Shown one piece after another: positions 1 to 9,063 of a stretch of 64,000 nt of DNA (position 1 is its first letter; the number at the start of each line of letters is the position of its first letter). This DNA is from Dankookia rubra (GTDB lineage: Bacteria; Pseudomonadota; Alphaproteobacteria; Acetobacterales; Acetobacteraceae), in contig NZ_SMSJ01000015.1 of assembly GCF_004355005.1 (NCBI RefSeq), positions 50,688 to 114,687 of the forward strand, in the 5' to 3' direction. The notes under the pieces are model-generated. The model was not told where the DNA came from and did not search any database. It saw nothing but the letters and a program-made list of their open reading frames with translations. The translations under genes and the position numbers were made by a program.

Positions 1-1141
1 CCTGGCCGGCGAAGGCGGCGTCGCCGTGCAGCAGGATGCCCATGACGCTGTGGCGGCCCTTGGTGTCGCCCGCCATGTCCTGCCGCGCCCGCACCTTGCC
101 GACCACGACGGGATCGACCGCTTCGAGGTGCGACGGGTTCGGCTGCAGCGAGAGGTGGATGGTCCGCCCGGCGATCTCGATGTCGGTCGAGGTGCCGAGG
201 TGGTACTTCACGTCGCCCGAGCCCTGGACGTCGTCCGGGTTGGCGCCGACGCCCTTGAACTCGGAGAAGACCTGCGTGTAGGGCTTCTTCACCACGTTCA
301 CCAGCATGTTCAGCCGGCCGCGATGCGCCATGCCGATGGCGATCTCGTTCACCCCGGCCCTGGCCGCGGTCTCGATCACGGTCTGGACCGAGGGGATGGT
401 GCTCTCGCCGCCCTCGAGCCCGAAGCGCTTGGTCGAGACATACTTCTTCGCGCAGAAGGCCTCGAAGCCCTCGGCCTCGGTCAGGTGCTCGAGGATCTCG
501 CGCTTCCCCGCCTTGTCGAAGGCGGTGGTCCAGGGGGCGCCTTCCATCCGGCTCTGGATCCAGAACTTCTGGCCGGGGTCCTGGATGTGCATGAACTCGA
601 CGCCGATCGGGCCGCAATAGCTGGCCCGGCAGACCGCCATGATCTGGCGGACGGTGGCGGTCTCGAGGCCCAGCACGCCGTTGATGAAGACCGGGCGGTC
701 CCAGTCGGCCTCGGTGAAGCCGTAGGTCGCGGGGTCAAGTTCCGGGTGCGACTTAGGCTGCTGCAGGCCGAGCGGGTCGAGCTGCGCTTCCAGGTGGCCG
801 CGGACGCGGTAGCTGCGGATCAGCATCAGGGCGCGGATGCTGTCGAGCTGGGCATTGCGGATGGCGGCCGGGTCGGCGGCCGCGGCGGGGGCGGCCTTGC
901 CGCCCTTCGGCGCCGGCGGCGCCTCGGGCTCCGGGGCGAAGCCGCCGCGCGGGCGGGGCGCCCAGGAGGCGCCGGAGGCATCGGTCAGCACGGCGCGGGT
1001 GTCGTCGCCCAGCGCGTCGAAGAGTTCGGCGAAGGACGGGTCGACGCTGCCCGGCTTCTCGACCCAGCGGGCGTAGAGGTCGGCGAGATAGGCGGCATTG
1101 GCGCCCGTCATCGCGCTGGCGAGGATGTCCACTCCGGCCAT
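1..1141 (-). CDS. sucA: 2-oxoglutarate dehydrogenase E1 component, N-terminal part
   Basis: This is the thiamine-diphosphate E1 subunit of the 2-oxoglutarate dehydrogenase complex, which decarboxylates 2-oxoglutarate in the TCA cycle. About 380 N-terminal residues are present and the rest lies beyond the left edge. The frame opens with an ATG at 1141 and carries the N-terminal region typical of E1 (YLADLYARW), an Ala/Pro-rich linker near residues 68-90, then the conserved core EGGESTIPSVQ, IGMAHRGRLNML and LQPNPSHLEAVDPVV. It lies downstream of sucC and sucD on the same strand, the usual alphaproteobacterial order, so sucB is expected just outside the window. A strong hairpin separates it from sucD, so it may have its own promoter. 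Identity is very secure; only the missing C-terminus is unseen. Confidence 0.96.
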   Translation of the reverse strand, partial: MAGVDILASAMTGANAAYLADLYARWVEKPGSVDPSFAELFDALGDDTRAVLTDASGASWAPRPRGGFAPEPEAPPAPKGGKAAPAAAADPAAIRNAQLDSIRALMLIRSYRVRGHLEAQLDPLGLQQPKSHPELDPATYGFTEADWDRPVFINGVLGLETATVRQIMAVCRASYCGPIGVEFMHIQDPGQKFWIQSRMEGAPWTTAFDKAGKREILEHLTEAEGFEAFCAKKYVSTKRFGLEGGESTIPSVQTVIETAARAGVNEIAIGMAHRGRLNMLVNVVKKPYTQVFSEFKGVGANPDDVQGSGDVKYHLGTSTDIEIAGRTIHLSLQPNPSHLEAVDPVVVGKVRARQDMAGDTKGRHSVMGILLHGDAAFAGQ

Positions 1142-1199
1142 GGTCTTCTCCGTGCCGGCCTCTGCGGGCCGGCGTCCTTCGTCAGGTCTGTGCGTTGAG

Positions 1200-1230
1200 G
1201 CGCGCGGCCCCGGGAAAGGGGGCCGCGCGC
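1200..1230 (-). terminator. Strong hairpin between sucD and sucA
   Basis: A perfect 12-bp inverted repeat (GCGCGCGGCCCC, 7-nt loop, GGGGCCGCGCGC) lies downstream of the sucD stop and upstream of the sucA start. No long T-run follows on the minus strand, so it may be a partial terminator or a processing or stability stem that sets sucCD apart from sucA. Confidence 0.5.
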
Positions 1231-1324
1231 TCCATAACATAGTCACTGTGGCGGCGTTGCGGCAGACCCGGCCTTGATCCAGATCGACCCCGCATGGCTG
1301 CCGCGCGGTTTTCGGCCCCCCGCG

Positions 1325-2209
1325 TTAACCCTTCAGCGCCTTCACCATGGTCGAGCCCAGCGCCGCCGGGCTGTCGGCCACGTGGACGCCGGCCTGGCGC
1401 ATCGCCTCGAACTTCGCCTCGGCCGTGTCCTTGCCGCCCGAGATGACCGCGCCGGCATGGCCCATGCGGCGGCCCGGCGGGGCGGTCGCGCCGGCGATGA
1501 AGCCGACCACCGGCTTGGCGTTCGGCCCCTTGTTCTCGCGCGCCAGGAACTCCGCCGCCTGGATCTCCGACTGGCCGCCGATCTCGCCGATCATGACGAT
1601 CGACTTCGTCTCGGGGTCGGCGAGGAAGAGCTCCAGCACCTCGATGAAGTCGGTGCCCTTGACCGGGTCGCCGCCGATGCCGACGCAGGTGGACTGGCCG
1701 AGCTTGGCCGCGGTGGTCTGCGCCACGGCCTCGTAGGTCAGGGTGCCGGAGCGGGAGACCACGCCGACCGAGCCGCGCAGGTGGATATGGCCCGGCATGA
1801 TGCCGATCTTGCAGGCATCGGGGGTGATGACGCCCGGGCAGTTCGGCCCGATCAGCCGGGACTTCGAGCCCGAGAGCGCCCGCTTCACGCGCACCATGTC
1901 GAGGACGGGGATGCCCTCGGTGATGCAGATGATCAGCGGCAGCTCGGCATCGATCGCTTCCAGGATCGCGTCCGCCGCGAAGGGCGGGGGGACGTAGATG
2001 ACGCTGGCATTGGCCTGCGTCTTCTCCACGCAATCGGCCACCGTGTCGAAGACCGGCAGGCCGATATGCGTGGTGCCGCCCTTGCCCGGCGTGACGCCGC
2101 CGACATAGGTCGAGCCGTAGGCGATGCCCTGCTCGGCATGGAAGGTGCCCTGGGCCCCGGTGAAGCCCTGGGTCATGACGCGGGTATCGGCGTCGATCAG
2201 GATCGCCAT
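1325..2209 (-). CDS. sucD: Succinyl-CoA synthetase alpha subunit
   Basis: The alpha subunit of succinyl-CoA ligase (ADP/GDP-forming) carries the phosphohistidine and the CoA-binding Rossmann domain of this TCA-cycle enzyme. The 294-residue length matches the family. Visible motifs are the CoA-binding loop [13 protein letters not shown] near residues 15-27, [10 protein letters not shown] in the middle, and [10 protein letters not shown] near residues 245-255, whose His is phosphorylated in known enzymes. The ATG at 2209 lies 3 nt after the sucC stop, so the two subunits are translationally linked. Nothing unusual is visible. Confidence 0.98.
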   Translation of the reverse strand: MAILIDADTRVMTQGFTGAQGTFHAEQGIAYGSTYVGGVTPGKGGTTHIGLPVFDTVADCVEKTQANASVIYVPPPFAADAILEAIDAELPLIICITEGIPVLDMVRVKRALSGSKSRLIGPNCPGVITPDACKIGIMPGHIHLRGSVGVVSRSGTLTYEAVAQTTAAKLGQSTCVGIGGDPVKGTDFIEVLELFLADPETKSIVMIGEIGGQSEIQAAEFLARENKGPNAKPVVGFIAGATAPPGRRMGHAGAVISGGKDTAEAKFEAMRQAGVHVADSPAALGSTMVKALKG

Positions 2210-2212
2210 GGC

Positions 2213-3406
2213 TCAGGCCCCCTTGACCGCGGCGACAACCTTCTGGGCCGCGTCGGCCAGGTTGTCGGCGGGGATGATGGCGAGGCCGCTATCGGCCAGG
2301 ATCTTCTTGCCGAGGTCGACATTCGTGCCCTCGAGCCGCACCACCAGCGGCACGCTCAGGGTCAGCGCCTTGGTCGCCGCCACGATGCCCTCGGCGATCA
2401 TGTCGCACTTGGCGATACCGCCGAAGATGTTCACCAGGATCGCCTTGACGTTGCTGTCCGAGGTGATGATGCGGAAGGCCTCGGTCACCCGCGCCGCATT
2501 GGCGGTGCCGCCGACGTCGAGGAAGTTGGCCGGGGAGGAGCCATACAGCTTGATGATGTCCATGGTGGCCATCGCCAGGCCGGCGCCGTTCACCATGCAG
2601 CCGATCTCGCCGTCGAGCGCCACGTAGTTCAGGTCGTTCTTGACCGCCTCGAGCTCCTTCGGGTCCATCTCCGTGTCGTCGCGGAGCGCCTCGAGGTCCT
2701 TGTGGCGGAACAGCGCGTTGTCGTCGAAGGAAACCTTGGAGTCGAGCGCCACGATGTCGCCCGCGCCGGTGACGACCAGCGGGTTGATCTCGACGATGGC
2801 GCAGTCGAGCTCGATCACCGCGCCGTAGAGCGCCGTGACGAACCTGGTGAAGGCGCCGACCTGCTTGCCGGTCAGCCCGAGCCCGAAGGCCAGCTTGCGG
2901 CAATGGAAGCCGGAGATGCCCGAGGCCGGGTCGACCGCGACCTTGAGGATCTTCTCGGGGTGGTGCTCGGCCACCTCCTCGATCTCCATGCCGCCCTCGG
3001 TCGAGGCCATCACGGTCAGGCGGGAGGTCTCGCGGTCCACCAGCAGGCCGAGATAGAGCTCGCGCTTGATGTCGCAGCCATCCTCGACATAGACGCGGGA
3101 GACGACCTTGCCGGCCGGCCCGGTCTGCTTGGTGACCAGCGTGTGGCCGATCATCGCCGCGGCGGCGGCCTTCACGTCGGCGGCCGACTTCACCACGCGG
3201 ACGCCGCCCTTGCCGTTCGGGTCGTCGGTGAAGCGGCCGGCGCCGCGGCCGCCGGCATGGATCTGCGACTTCACCACATAGACCGGCCCGGGCAGCTTGG
3301 CCGCGGCCGCCCCGGCCTCCTCCGCCGTCCAGGCCACATGACCGTCGAGCACCGTCACGCCGTAGCGGCGCAGCAGCTCCTTCGCCTGGTATTCGTGGAT
3401 GTTCAT
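2213..3406 (-). CDS. sucC: Succinyl-CoA synthetase beta subunit
   Basis: This is the ATP-grasp beta subunit of succinyl-CoA synthetase, which binds nucleotide and succinate. At 397 residues it is full length. It begins [17 protein letters not shown], the standard start of the family, and has the ATP-grasp segments [14 protein letters not shown] and NINPL-type [13 protein letters not shown], followed by the ligase domain [16 protein letters not shown]. It is transcribed with sucD (3-nt gap) after mdh. An unusual insertion-free, conventional protein with high confidence. Confidence 0.98.
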   Translation of the reverse strand: MNIHEYQAKELLRRYGVTVLDGHVAWTAEEAGAAAAKLPGPVYVVKSQIHAGGRGAGRFTDDPNGKGGVRVVKSAADVKAAAAAMIGHTLVTKQTGPAGKVVSRVYVEDGCDIKRELYLGLLVDRETSRLTVMASTEGGMEIEEVAEHHPEKILKVAVDPASGISGFHCRKLAFGLGLTGKQVGAFTRFVTALYGAVIELDCAIVEINPLVVTGAGDIVALDSKVSFDDNALFRHKDLEALRDDTEMDPKELEAVKNDLNYVALDGEIGCMVNGAGLAMATMDIIKLYGSSPANFLDVGGTANAARVTEAFRIITSDSNVKAILVNIFGGIAKCDMIAEGIVAATKALTLSVPLVVRLEGTNVDLGKKILADSGLAIIPADNLADAAQKVVAAVKGA

Positions 3407-3510
3407 CCGCTCACCCTTCGCATGGGTCGGCCGGCCGGCCGGGTCGAAATCTCGGTGCCGCTCCGCGGCGGGGTGGCCAGTCTACCGGCAAGTCCCGGCC
3501 TTGGCCGGAT

Positions 3511-3539
3511 AAAGGAAAGGCCGGGGCAGTGCCCCGGCC
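3511..3539 (-). terminator. Intrinsic terminator after mdh
   Basis: On the minus strand, 7 nt past the mdh stop, a perfect 9-bp stem (GGCCGGGGC, loop ACT, GCCCCGGCC) is followed by the T-rich tail TTTCCTTT. This is a good factor-independent terminator and suggests that mdh and sucCD can be separate transcripts. Confidence 0.7.
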
Positions 3540-3546
3540 CCCGGTC

Positions 3547-4557
<1,011 letters not shown>

Positions 4558-4629
4558 TCAGGGCGACAAGGCACGGCGCGGGGGCGCAATTGGTGCAAAT
4601 GCCCAGGGGATGCCTTGCGCGGGGTCAAA

Positions 4630-4660
4630 TCCCGGCCGTCCGGGGGCGATCCGGCCGGGA
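4630..4660 (-). terminator. Possible terminator after the small secreted protein gene
   Basis: An 8-bp inverted repeat (TCCCGGCC and GGCCGGGA, 15-nt loop) lies 8 nt past the stop at 4668 and is followed on the minus strand by a short ATTTG tail. The loop is long and the T-run weak, so confidence is moderate. Confidence 0.4.
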
Positions 4661-4667
4661 GCCGGCA

Positions 4668-5051
4668 TCAGATCGGCATGCAGCGGACCACGTCGTCATG
4701 GCCGCGGGCGAGCGTCGCCATGGTGCCGTCCGGGCATCCGCTGGTCTGCACCAGGGCGGCCGGCGGCAGGCCCTGGGTCCAGCCGAACCGCACCGGCGCC
4801 AGGCCGGCGCCGCGGCATTGCCGCGCCTTGCGGGAACAGGCGGCGGGCGCCGCGCCGGGCCGCCAGGCGGCCTGCTGCAGCCGGGCCTGGGGCGCCTTCG
4901 CCAGGCCGGGGCGGGCTTTCGCCGGCGCGGCGGGGCCGGGCGGCGCCTTGGCCGGGGCGGCGGACCGCGCGGGATGGTGGCTGGGCGCCGTGGCCAGCGC
5001 CGGGCCGGTGGCGAGCATCAGGCCAAGCAGGGCCAGTATCGGCAGGCGCAT
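4668..5051 (-). CDS. Small secreted Ala/Pro-rich protein with four cysteines
   Basis: This 127-residue protein is not recognised. Residues 1-21 form a clear Sec signal peptide ending near ATGPALATA. A low-complexity Ala/Pro/Lys stretch (about residues 25-70) follows. The C-terminal half, about 55 residues, contains four Cys (in AACSRKARQCRG, TSGCPDG and VRCMPI) that could form two disulfides in the periplasm. The organisation resembles small envelope proteins with a flexible linker and a disulfide-held tail. It has its own promoter-like sequence upstream and a possible terminator downstream, so it is probably monocistronic. No function is proposed. Confidence 0.65.
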   Translation of the reverse strand: MRLPILALLGLMLATGPALATAPSHHPARSAAPAKAPPGPAAPAKARPGLAKAPQARLQQAAWRPGAAPAACSRKARQCRGAGLAPVRFGWTQGLPPAALVQTSGCPDGTMATLARGHDDVVRCMPI

Positions 5052-5088
5052 GGAGTCTCCCTTTTGGGTGGCCGCGAATCCGTGATCC

Positions 5089-5118
5089 TTATTGCTGAAT
5101 GTTACGACGTGGTGTCAA
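5089..5118 (-). promoter_or_regulatory. Candidate sigma-70 promoter for the 4668-5051 gene
   Basis: The minus strand reads TTGACA (5118-5113), an 18-nt spacer and CAATAA (5094-5089), about 40 nt before the start codon at 5051. The -35 box is a perfect consensus match in an otherwise GC-rich region and lies just past the zapE stop codon. Confidence 0.45.
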
Positions 5119-5124
5119 GACGGC

Positions 5125-6285
5125 TCAGGGCAGGTGCTGCAGCGACAGGTAGTCCTGGCTCTGCATCTCCATCAGCCGGCTGGCGGTGCGTTCGAACATC
5201 GCCGCGTTCTCGCCCTGTTCGTAGAGCGAATCGGGCGGCGCCGCGGCCGAGGCGACCAGCTTGCAGCGGTGCTCGTAGAGCGCGTCGACCAGGGTGATGA
5301 AGCGCCGGGCGCGGTCGAAATTCTCCGGCCCCAGGCGGGGGATGCCGTCCAGCACCAGGGTATGGGCATGGCTCGCCAGCGTCAGGTAGTCGGCCGGGCC
5401 CAGCGGCCTGCCGCAAAGGTCGTCGAACTCCGCCCGCACCACCCCGCGCGCCTCCTCCGGCAGCTCGACCGCCCGGCCGAGCACCCGCAGGGTGCAGCGC
5501 TTGCCCTGCTTCACCCCGGCCAGCTCGAGGAAGGCGGCGTCGAGCGCCCGTTCCGCCCGGGCGCCGAGCGGGCTGTGCCAGGTCGGCAGGCCGCGGATGC
5601 GCTCCCGCCGGTAGTCCCGCTCGGCCGCCAGCGTCAGCACGACCAGCCGCTGCTTGATGAGCGCGATGAAGGGCAGGAAGGCATCCCGCCCCGGCTTGCC
5701 CTTGAACAGGTCGTCCGGCGCGGTGTTGCTGGTCGCCACCACCACCACGCCGCGGGCGAAGAGCGCCTCGAACAGCCGGCCGAGGATCATGGCGTCGGTG
5801 ATGTCGTGGACCTGGAACTCGTCGAAGCAGAGCAGCGCGGCCTCGGCGACGATGGCATCGGCCAGCGGCGGGATCGGGTCGGCCTCCCCCGGGTGGGCCT
5901 GCTTCCAGCGGTGGATGCGCTGGTGGCAATCCTGCATGAACTGGTGGAAGTGGATCCGCTGCTTGCGGGGCACCTCGGCGCAGGCGAAGAACAGGTCCAT
6001 CAGCATGGACTTGCCCCGGCCGACCTCGCCGACGAGGTAGAGGCCCTGCGGGGTGCTGTTCTCCGCCTCCGGCACCGGCTTGCGGCGGAAGAAGCGGGCG
6101 AGGAAGCCGTCCGGCTCGGGCGGCTCCACCTGCGGTTCGTAGCCGCGCAGCCGGCGCCAAAGGTCCTGCAGGGTCTCCGCCGCCAGCGCCTGGGCGGGGT
6201 CGGGCTTCAGCAGGCCCTTGGCGATCCGGGCGCGGTAGGCGGGCAGCGGGCCGGCCGGCCGGAGGGCGGTGGAATTCGTGTCCAT
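5125..6285 (-). CDS. zapE: AFG1/ZapE-family cell division ATPase
   Basis: ZapE/AFG1 proteins are P-loop ATPases; E. coli ZapE associates with the division ring and mitochondrial AFG1 acts in protein quality control. The 386-residue protein starts at the ATG at 6285 (MDTNSTALRP), because upstream in-frame sequence is Arg-rich and unlike the family. It has Walker A in LVGEVGRGKSMLMDLFF, the segment IHFHQFMQDCHQRIH, Walker B in LLCFDEFQVHDITDA and a sensor region VVVATSNTAPDDLFKG. It sits next to the TCA cluster, a common place for zapE in alphaproteobacteria. Length fits the family. Confidence 0.93.
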   Translation of the reverse strand: MDTNSTALRPAGPLPAYRARIAKGLLKPDPAQALAAETLQDLWRRLRGYEPQVEPPEPDGFLARFFRRKPVPEAENSTPQGLYLVGEVGRGKSMLMDLFFACAEVPRKQRIHFHQFMQDCHQRIHRWKQAHPGEADPIPPLADAIVAEAALLCFDEFQVHDITDAMILGRLFEALFARGVVVVATSNTAPDDLFKGKPGRDAFLPFIALIKQRLVVLTLAAERDYRRERIRGLPTWHSPLGARAERALDAAFLELAGVKQGKRCTLRVLGRAVELPEEARGVVRAEFDDLCGRPLGPADYLTLASHAHTLVLDGIPRLGPENFDRARRFITLVDALYEHRCKLVASAAAPPDSLYEQGENAAMFERTASRLMEMQSQDYLSLQHLP

Positions 6286-6403
6286 CGCAGGCCGGGATAG
6301 ACCCGCGCGGGGCGGCCGACAACCGGGAGCGGCCTGGCGGCGATTCGACCGGGCCTCGACGAAACCCGGCCTGCTGCAGCGGGCCTGGGCGCCTGCCGGG
6401 ACC

Positions 6404-6814
6404 ATGCTCGGGAGGGCCATCGCCATGCGCCCGACCCGGGCCGCCCCTGACCCCGCCCCTGCCGCGACGACCCCCCGCCGCCGGAGCTGGCGCCCTTCCG
6501 CGCCGCGGCGGGACGACCCCTGCCCCTGGGTCGCCGCCGCGGGCTGCCTGCGGCCCGCGGCCCTGCCCGCGCTGCGGCGGGATTTCCCCGTGCTGCCGCG
6601 GCCCGGCTACCACCCGGTCGGCACCTTCACCCCGCGCGGCGCCTTCGCGCGCTGCTGGCCGAGGCACGGGCACACGCCCCCCGTCGGGGAGCGCCGGGTG
6701 GTGCAGGTGGCCTGGCTGCGGCACGCGGCGGCGCCGGCGCGGAAGACCAGCCGCGGCAGGCCGGCCTGGTGGCTGAAGGGGGTCTTCGGAGTTGCCCTCG
6801 GCGGCCCCGGATGA
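6404..6814 (+). CDS. Doubtful Arg/Pro-rich open frame
   Basis: An open frame of 137 codons (alternative ATG at 6425) runs opposite to its neighbours between zapE and the cytochrome gene. The product is very rich in Arg, Pro and Ala, with a Trp-containing middle (DDPCPWVAAAGCL, PRPGYHPVGTFTPRG) and no recognised domain. The composition could simply reflect GC-rich non-coding DNA. It is kept because this interval would otherwise have no gene, and because the PxPGYHPVGTFTPRG stretch looks less random than the shadow frames around it. Confidence 0.25.
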   Translation: MLGRAIAMRPTRAAPDPAPAATTPRRRSWRPSAPRRDDPCPWVAAAGCLRPAALPALRRDFPVLPRPGYHPVGTFTPRGAFARCWPRHGHTPPVGERRVVQVAWLRHAAAPARKTSRGRPAWWLKGVFGVALGGPG

Positions 6815-6983
6815 TAGGACTATAAGCCGCAAACGCCACCGCTTTGCCCGCCAGCAGCGGAATCCGCGGTTGAAAAATTCAAATCCTGAATTCCAAAGCC
6901 GGGAGGCGCAGCGGGGCAGGCCGGCCGCCGGGTTGCGGCCGAAGGGTCCGGATCGGCCTCAAGAATCTTCGGGCGAATTGAGC

Positions 6984-7053
6984 GGATTTCAGGGTTCAAC
7001 CGGCTGAAATCCTGAAGGTCGGGGAGGGAGTGCTCGTCTCCCTCCCCGACCTT
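6984..7053 (-). terminator. Tandem hairpins ending the cytochrome c operon
   Basis: Just past the cytochrome c stop (7058) is a perfect 16-bp inverted repeat with a 7-nt loop (7015-7030 and 7038-7053). Directly beyond it is a second perfect 9-bp repeat (GGATTTCAG at 6984-6992, CTGAAATCC at 7004-7012). The first stem is very stable and is the likely transcript end. The second lies in an AT-richer patch that also holds AATTCA/TGAATT at 6876-6892. Confidence 0.6.
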
Positions 7054-7057
7054 CCCG

Positions 7058-7651
7058 CTACTTCTGCCGGGCCATGTAGTAGGCCAGCGCCGCCACCTGG
7101 GCATCCGTCACGCCGTACATCACGGCGTTCATGTTGGTGTCGGTCCCGTGCCGGGTGCCGTCGCGGTAGCCGACCAGGGCATGCACCAGGTAGTCCTCCC
7201 GCTGCCCGGCCAGGCGCGGCATCTGGGCGCGGCCGCGGTAGTCCGGCAGGTGGCAGACGCCGCAGCGCAGCGTCTCCGACAGCGCCGCGCCCTCGGCCAT
7301 CCGCGCCGGGTCGCCTTCGGTGCCGCCGGCGGGCGGGCCGGGGGGCAGCGACATGTAATGGGCCGCGATGTCCTCCACCTGGGCATCGGTCAGGCCCTGG
7401 GAAAGCTCGTTCATCGGCGGCGCGATGCGGATCCGCTCCCGCAGCAGGATCAGCTGCAGGGTGATGAACTCGTCCGTATGCCCGGCGAGCGAGGGGATGT
7501 TCGGCATGCTGGAGACGCCGGCGGCGCCGTGGCAGGTGCCGCACTGGCGTTCCTGCACCAGCGCCCCGCCGCGCGCCGCGTCGCCCGCGGCCGATGCGGG
7601 CAGGAACGGGGCGGCGGCCAGCACGGCCGCCGCCAGCAGGCTTGCCCGCAT
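7058..7651 (-). CDS. Diheme cytochrome c (c4-like)
   Basis: This periplasmic electron-transfer protein has 197 residues. A Sec signal peptide (residues 1-22, MRASLLAAAV...PASA) precedes two haem c sites, CGTCH at 37-41 and CGVCH at 130-134, with methionines (PMNEL, MNAVMYG) placed as possible axial ligands. The two-lobe layout and length resemble cytochrome c4. It begins 2 nt after the stop of the sugar dehydrogenase gene, so it probably accepts electrons from that PQQ enzyme and passes them to the respiratory chain. A strong hairpin follows. Confidence 0.9.
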   Translation of the reverse strand: MRASLLAAAVLAAAPFLPASAAGDAARGGALVQERQCGTCHGAAGVSSMPNIPSLAGHTDEFITLQLILLRERIRIAPPMNELSQGLTDAQVEDIAAHYMSLPPGPPAGGTEGDPARMAEGAALSETLRCGVCHLPDYRGRAQMPRLAGQREDYLVHALVGYRDGTRHGTDTNMNAVMYGVTDAQVAALAYYMARQK

Positions 7652-7653
7652 CC

Positions 7654-8850
7654 TCACTTCGAATAGGTGATGCGGTAGATCGCGCCCGACTGCTCGTCCG
7701 AGACGAGCAGCGAGCCGTCCGGCAGCTGCTGCACGTCGGTCGGCCGGCCGAGGAAGCTGTTGCCCTCGAGCAGGCCGCCCATGAAGGGGCGCATGCTGGG
7801 CTTGCCCTGGGCGTCGAGCGTGACGTTCACCACGTCGTAGCCGGCCCGCTGGGTGCGGTTCCAGGAGCCGTGCCGGGCGATGAACATGGAGTTCCTGTAC
7901 TCGGCCGGGAACATGTCGCCGGTGTAGAAGCGGATGCCGAGCGCCGCGGTATGCGCGCCGAGCAGCAGCGCGGGCGGGCTGAATTCCGAGCACTGCCGGC
8001 CCTTCACGTCGGGGTCCTGCATGGTGCCCATGTGGCAATAGGGGAAGCCGAAATGCTCGCCCAAGCCGCGCACGACGCCGAGGCTGTCCTGCGGCTCGTC
8101 CTCGCCGGCCCAGTCGCGGCCGTTGTTGGTGAACCAGAGCTGCCCGGTGGCGGGGTGGTGCGCCATGCCGACGCTGTTGCGGACGCCGCGCGCCACGACC
8201 TCGCGGCCCGAGCCGTCCGGGTTGAAGCGCAGCAGCAGGGCGTGCTTGTTCTCGTCCACCGCGCAGATGTTGCAGGGCGCGCCGACCTGCATGTAGAGCT
8301 TGCCGTCCGGCCCGAAGGTGGCGAACTTCCAGCCGTGGTGCTCCTCGGTCGGCAGGCCGAAGGCGGCGGTCAGGTCGGTGGGGGTGCCGGGGGCGTCGAG
8401 CTTCCCCTCGATGCCGTCGTAGCGGAACACCTTGTTGATCGCGATGACATAGAGCGCGCCGTCCTTGAAGGCGATCCCGTTCGGCTGGGCGAGGCCGGAG
8501 GCGATCGTATGGGTCTTGCCGTCCTTCACCGCATAGACTCGGCCGATGGTGCGGGTGCCGATGAACAGCGTGCCGTTGCTGCCCAGCGCCATCATCCGCG
8601 CGCCCGGCATGCCGGAGGCGAAGAGCTCGGCCTTGAAGCCGGCGGGCAGGGTCAGCTTGCCGACCGGCACCTGGTCGGCCGGGGTCATGGTCAGCTTCGG
8701 CGCATTGGGGGCGAGGGGGGAGGCGGCCAGGCTGTCCGGCCGGCCCTGCTGCCAGCCGGGCGGCGCCGGGGCGGGGGCGGGCTGGGCCAGCGCCATGGCC
8801 GGCAGGGCCAGCGCCGCGGCCAGTCCGGCCGCGATCCATCGCTTCGTCAT
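7654..8850 (-). CDS. PQQ-type sugar dehydrogenase (sorbosone dehydrogenase family)
   Basis: A predicted periplasmic beta-propeller oxidoreductase of the glucose/sorbosone dehydrogenase family, 398 residues. The ATG at 8850 follows a GGGAGGAAA ribosome-binding site and gives a signal peptide (MTKRWIAAGLAAALALPAMALA). Propeller-like segments include GSNGTLFIGTRTIGRVYAV, HHGWKFATFGPDGKLY and RNSVGMAHHPATGQLWFTNNGRDW; the ending SWNRTQRAGYDVV plus SDEQSGAIYRI is typical of the family. The downstream diheme cytochrome is the expected electron partner. The substrate cannot be read from the sequence; PQQ use is inferred from the family. Confidence 0.88.
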   Translation of the reverse strand: MTKRWIAAGLAAALALPAMALAQPAPAPAPPGWQQGRPDSLAASPLAPNAPKLTMTPADQVPVGKLTLPAGFKAELFASGMPGARMMALGSNGTLFIGTRTIGRVYAVKDGKTHTIASGLAQPNGIAFKDGALYVIAINKVFRYDGIEGKLDAPGTPTDLTAAFGLPTEEHHGWKFATFGPDGKLYMQVGAPCNICAVDENKHALLLRFNPDGSGREVVARGVRNSVGMAHHPATGQLWFTNNGRDWAGEDEPQDSLGVVRGLGEHFGFPYCHMGTMQDPDVKGRQCSEFSPPALLLGAHTAALGIRFYTGDMFPAEYRNSMFIARHGSWNRTQRAGYDVVNVTLDAQGKPSMRPFMGGLLEGNSFLGRPTDVQQLPDGSLLVSDEQSGAIYRITYSK

Positions 8851-8972
8851 TCCAGGTTTCCTCCCATCGCGCCCGGGTTCCGGGCATCGGCCATGACGAT
8901 GGGGGGGAGCTTGCATTTCGGCAAGGCGTTGCGCGCGGGTCTCGATCCGACCCGGGGGCGAAGGCCGCTCAC

Positions 8973-8994
8973 GACATAAAGACATGCTTATGTC
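8973..8994 (+). promoter_or_regulatory. Candidate operator upstream of ahcY
   Basis: A perfect 7-bp inverted repeat, GACATAA and TTATGTC with an 8-nt spacer, lies 70 nt upstream of the ahcY start. It is an AT-rich island in GC-rich sequence. Proteobacterial ahcY genes are often controlled by ArsR-family SahR/SamR regulators that bind palindromes with ATAAAG-like half-sites, and this site could be one. Its position also allows it to act on the divergent dehydrogenase operon. Confidence 0.5.
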
Positions 8995-9063
8995 TCGCGC
9001 TTGCTGCTGGCCTCGGACCCTGGCCCGTGCTACGGGCCGCCCGACAGAATGAGGACGCAGACC

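Noticed and set aside
9001-9063. SAH or SAM riboswitch upstream of ahcY
   Set aside because: A short hairpin (GGCCCGT/ACGGGCC, 9022-9038) is present, but the conserved core of known SAH and SAM classes was not found.
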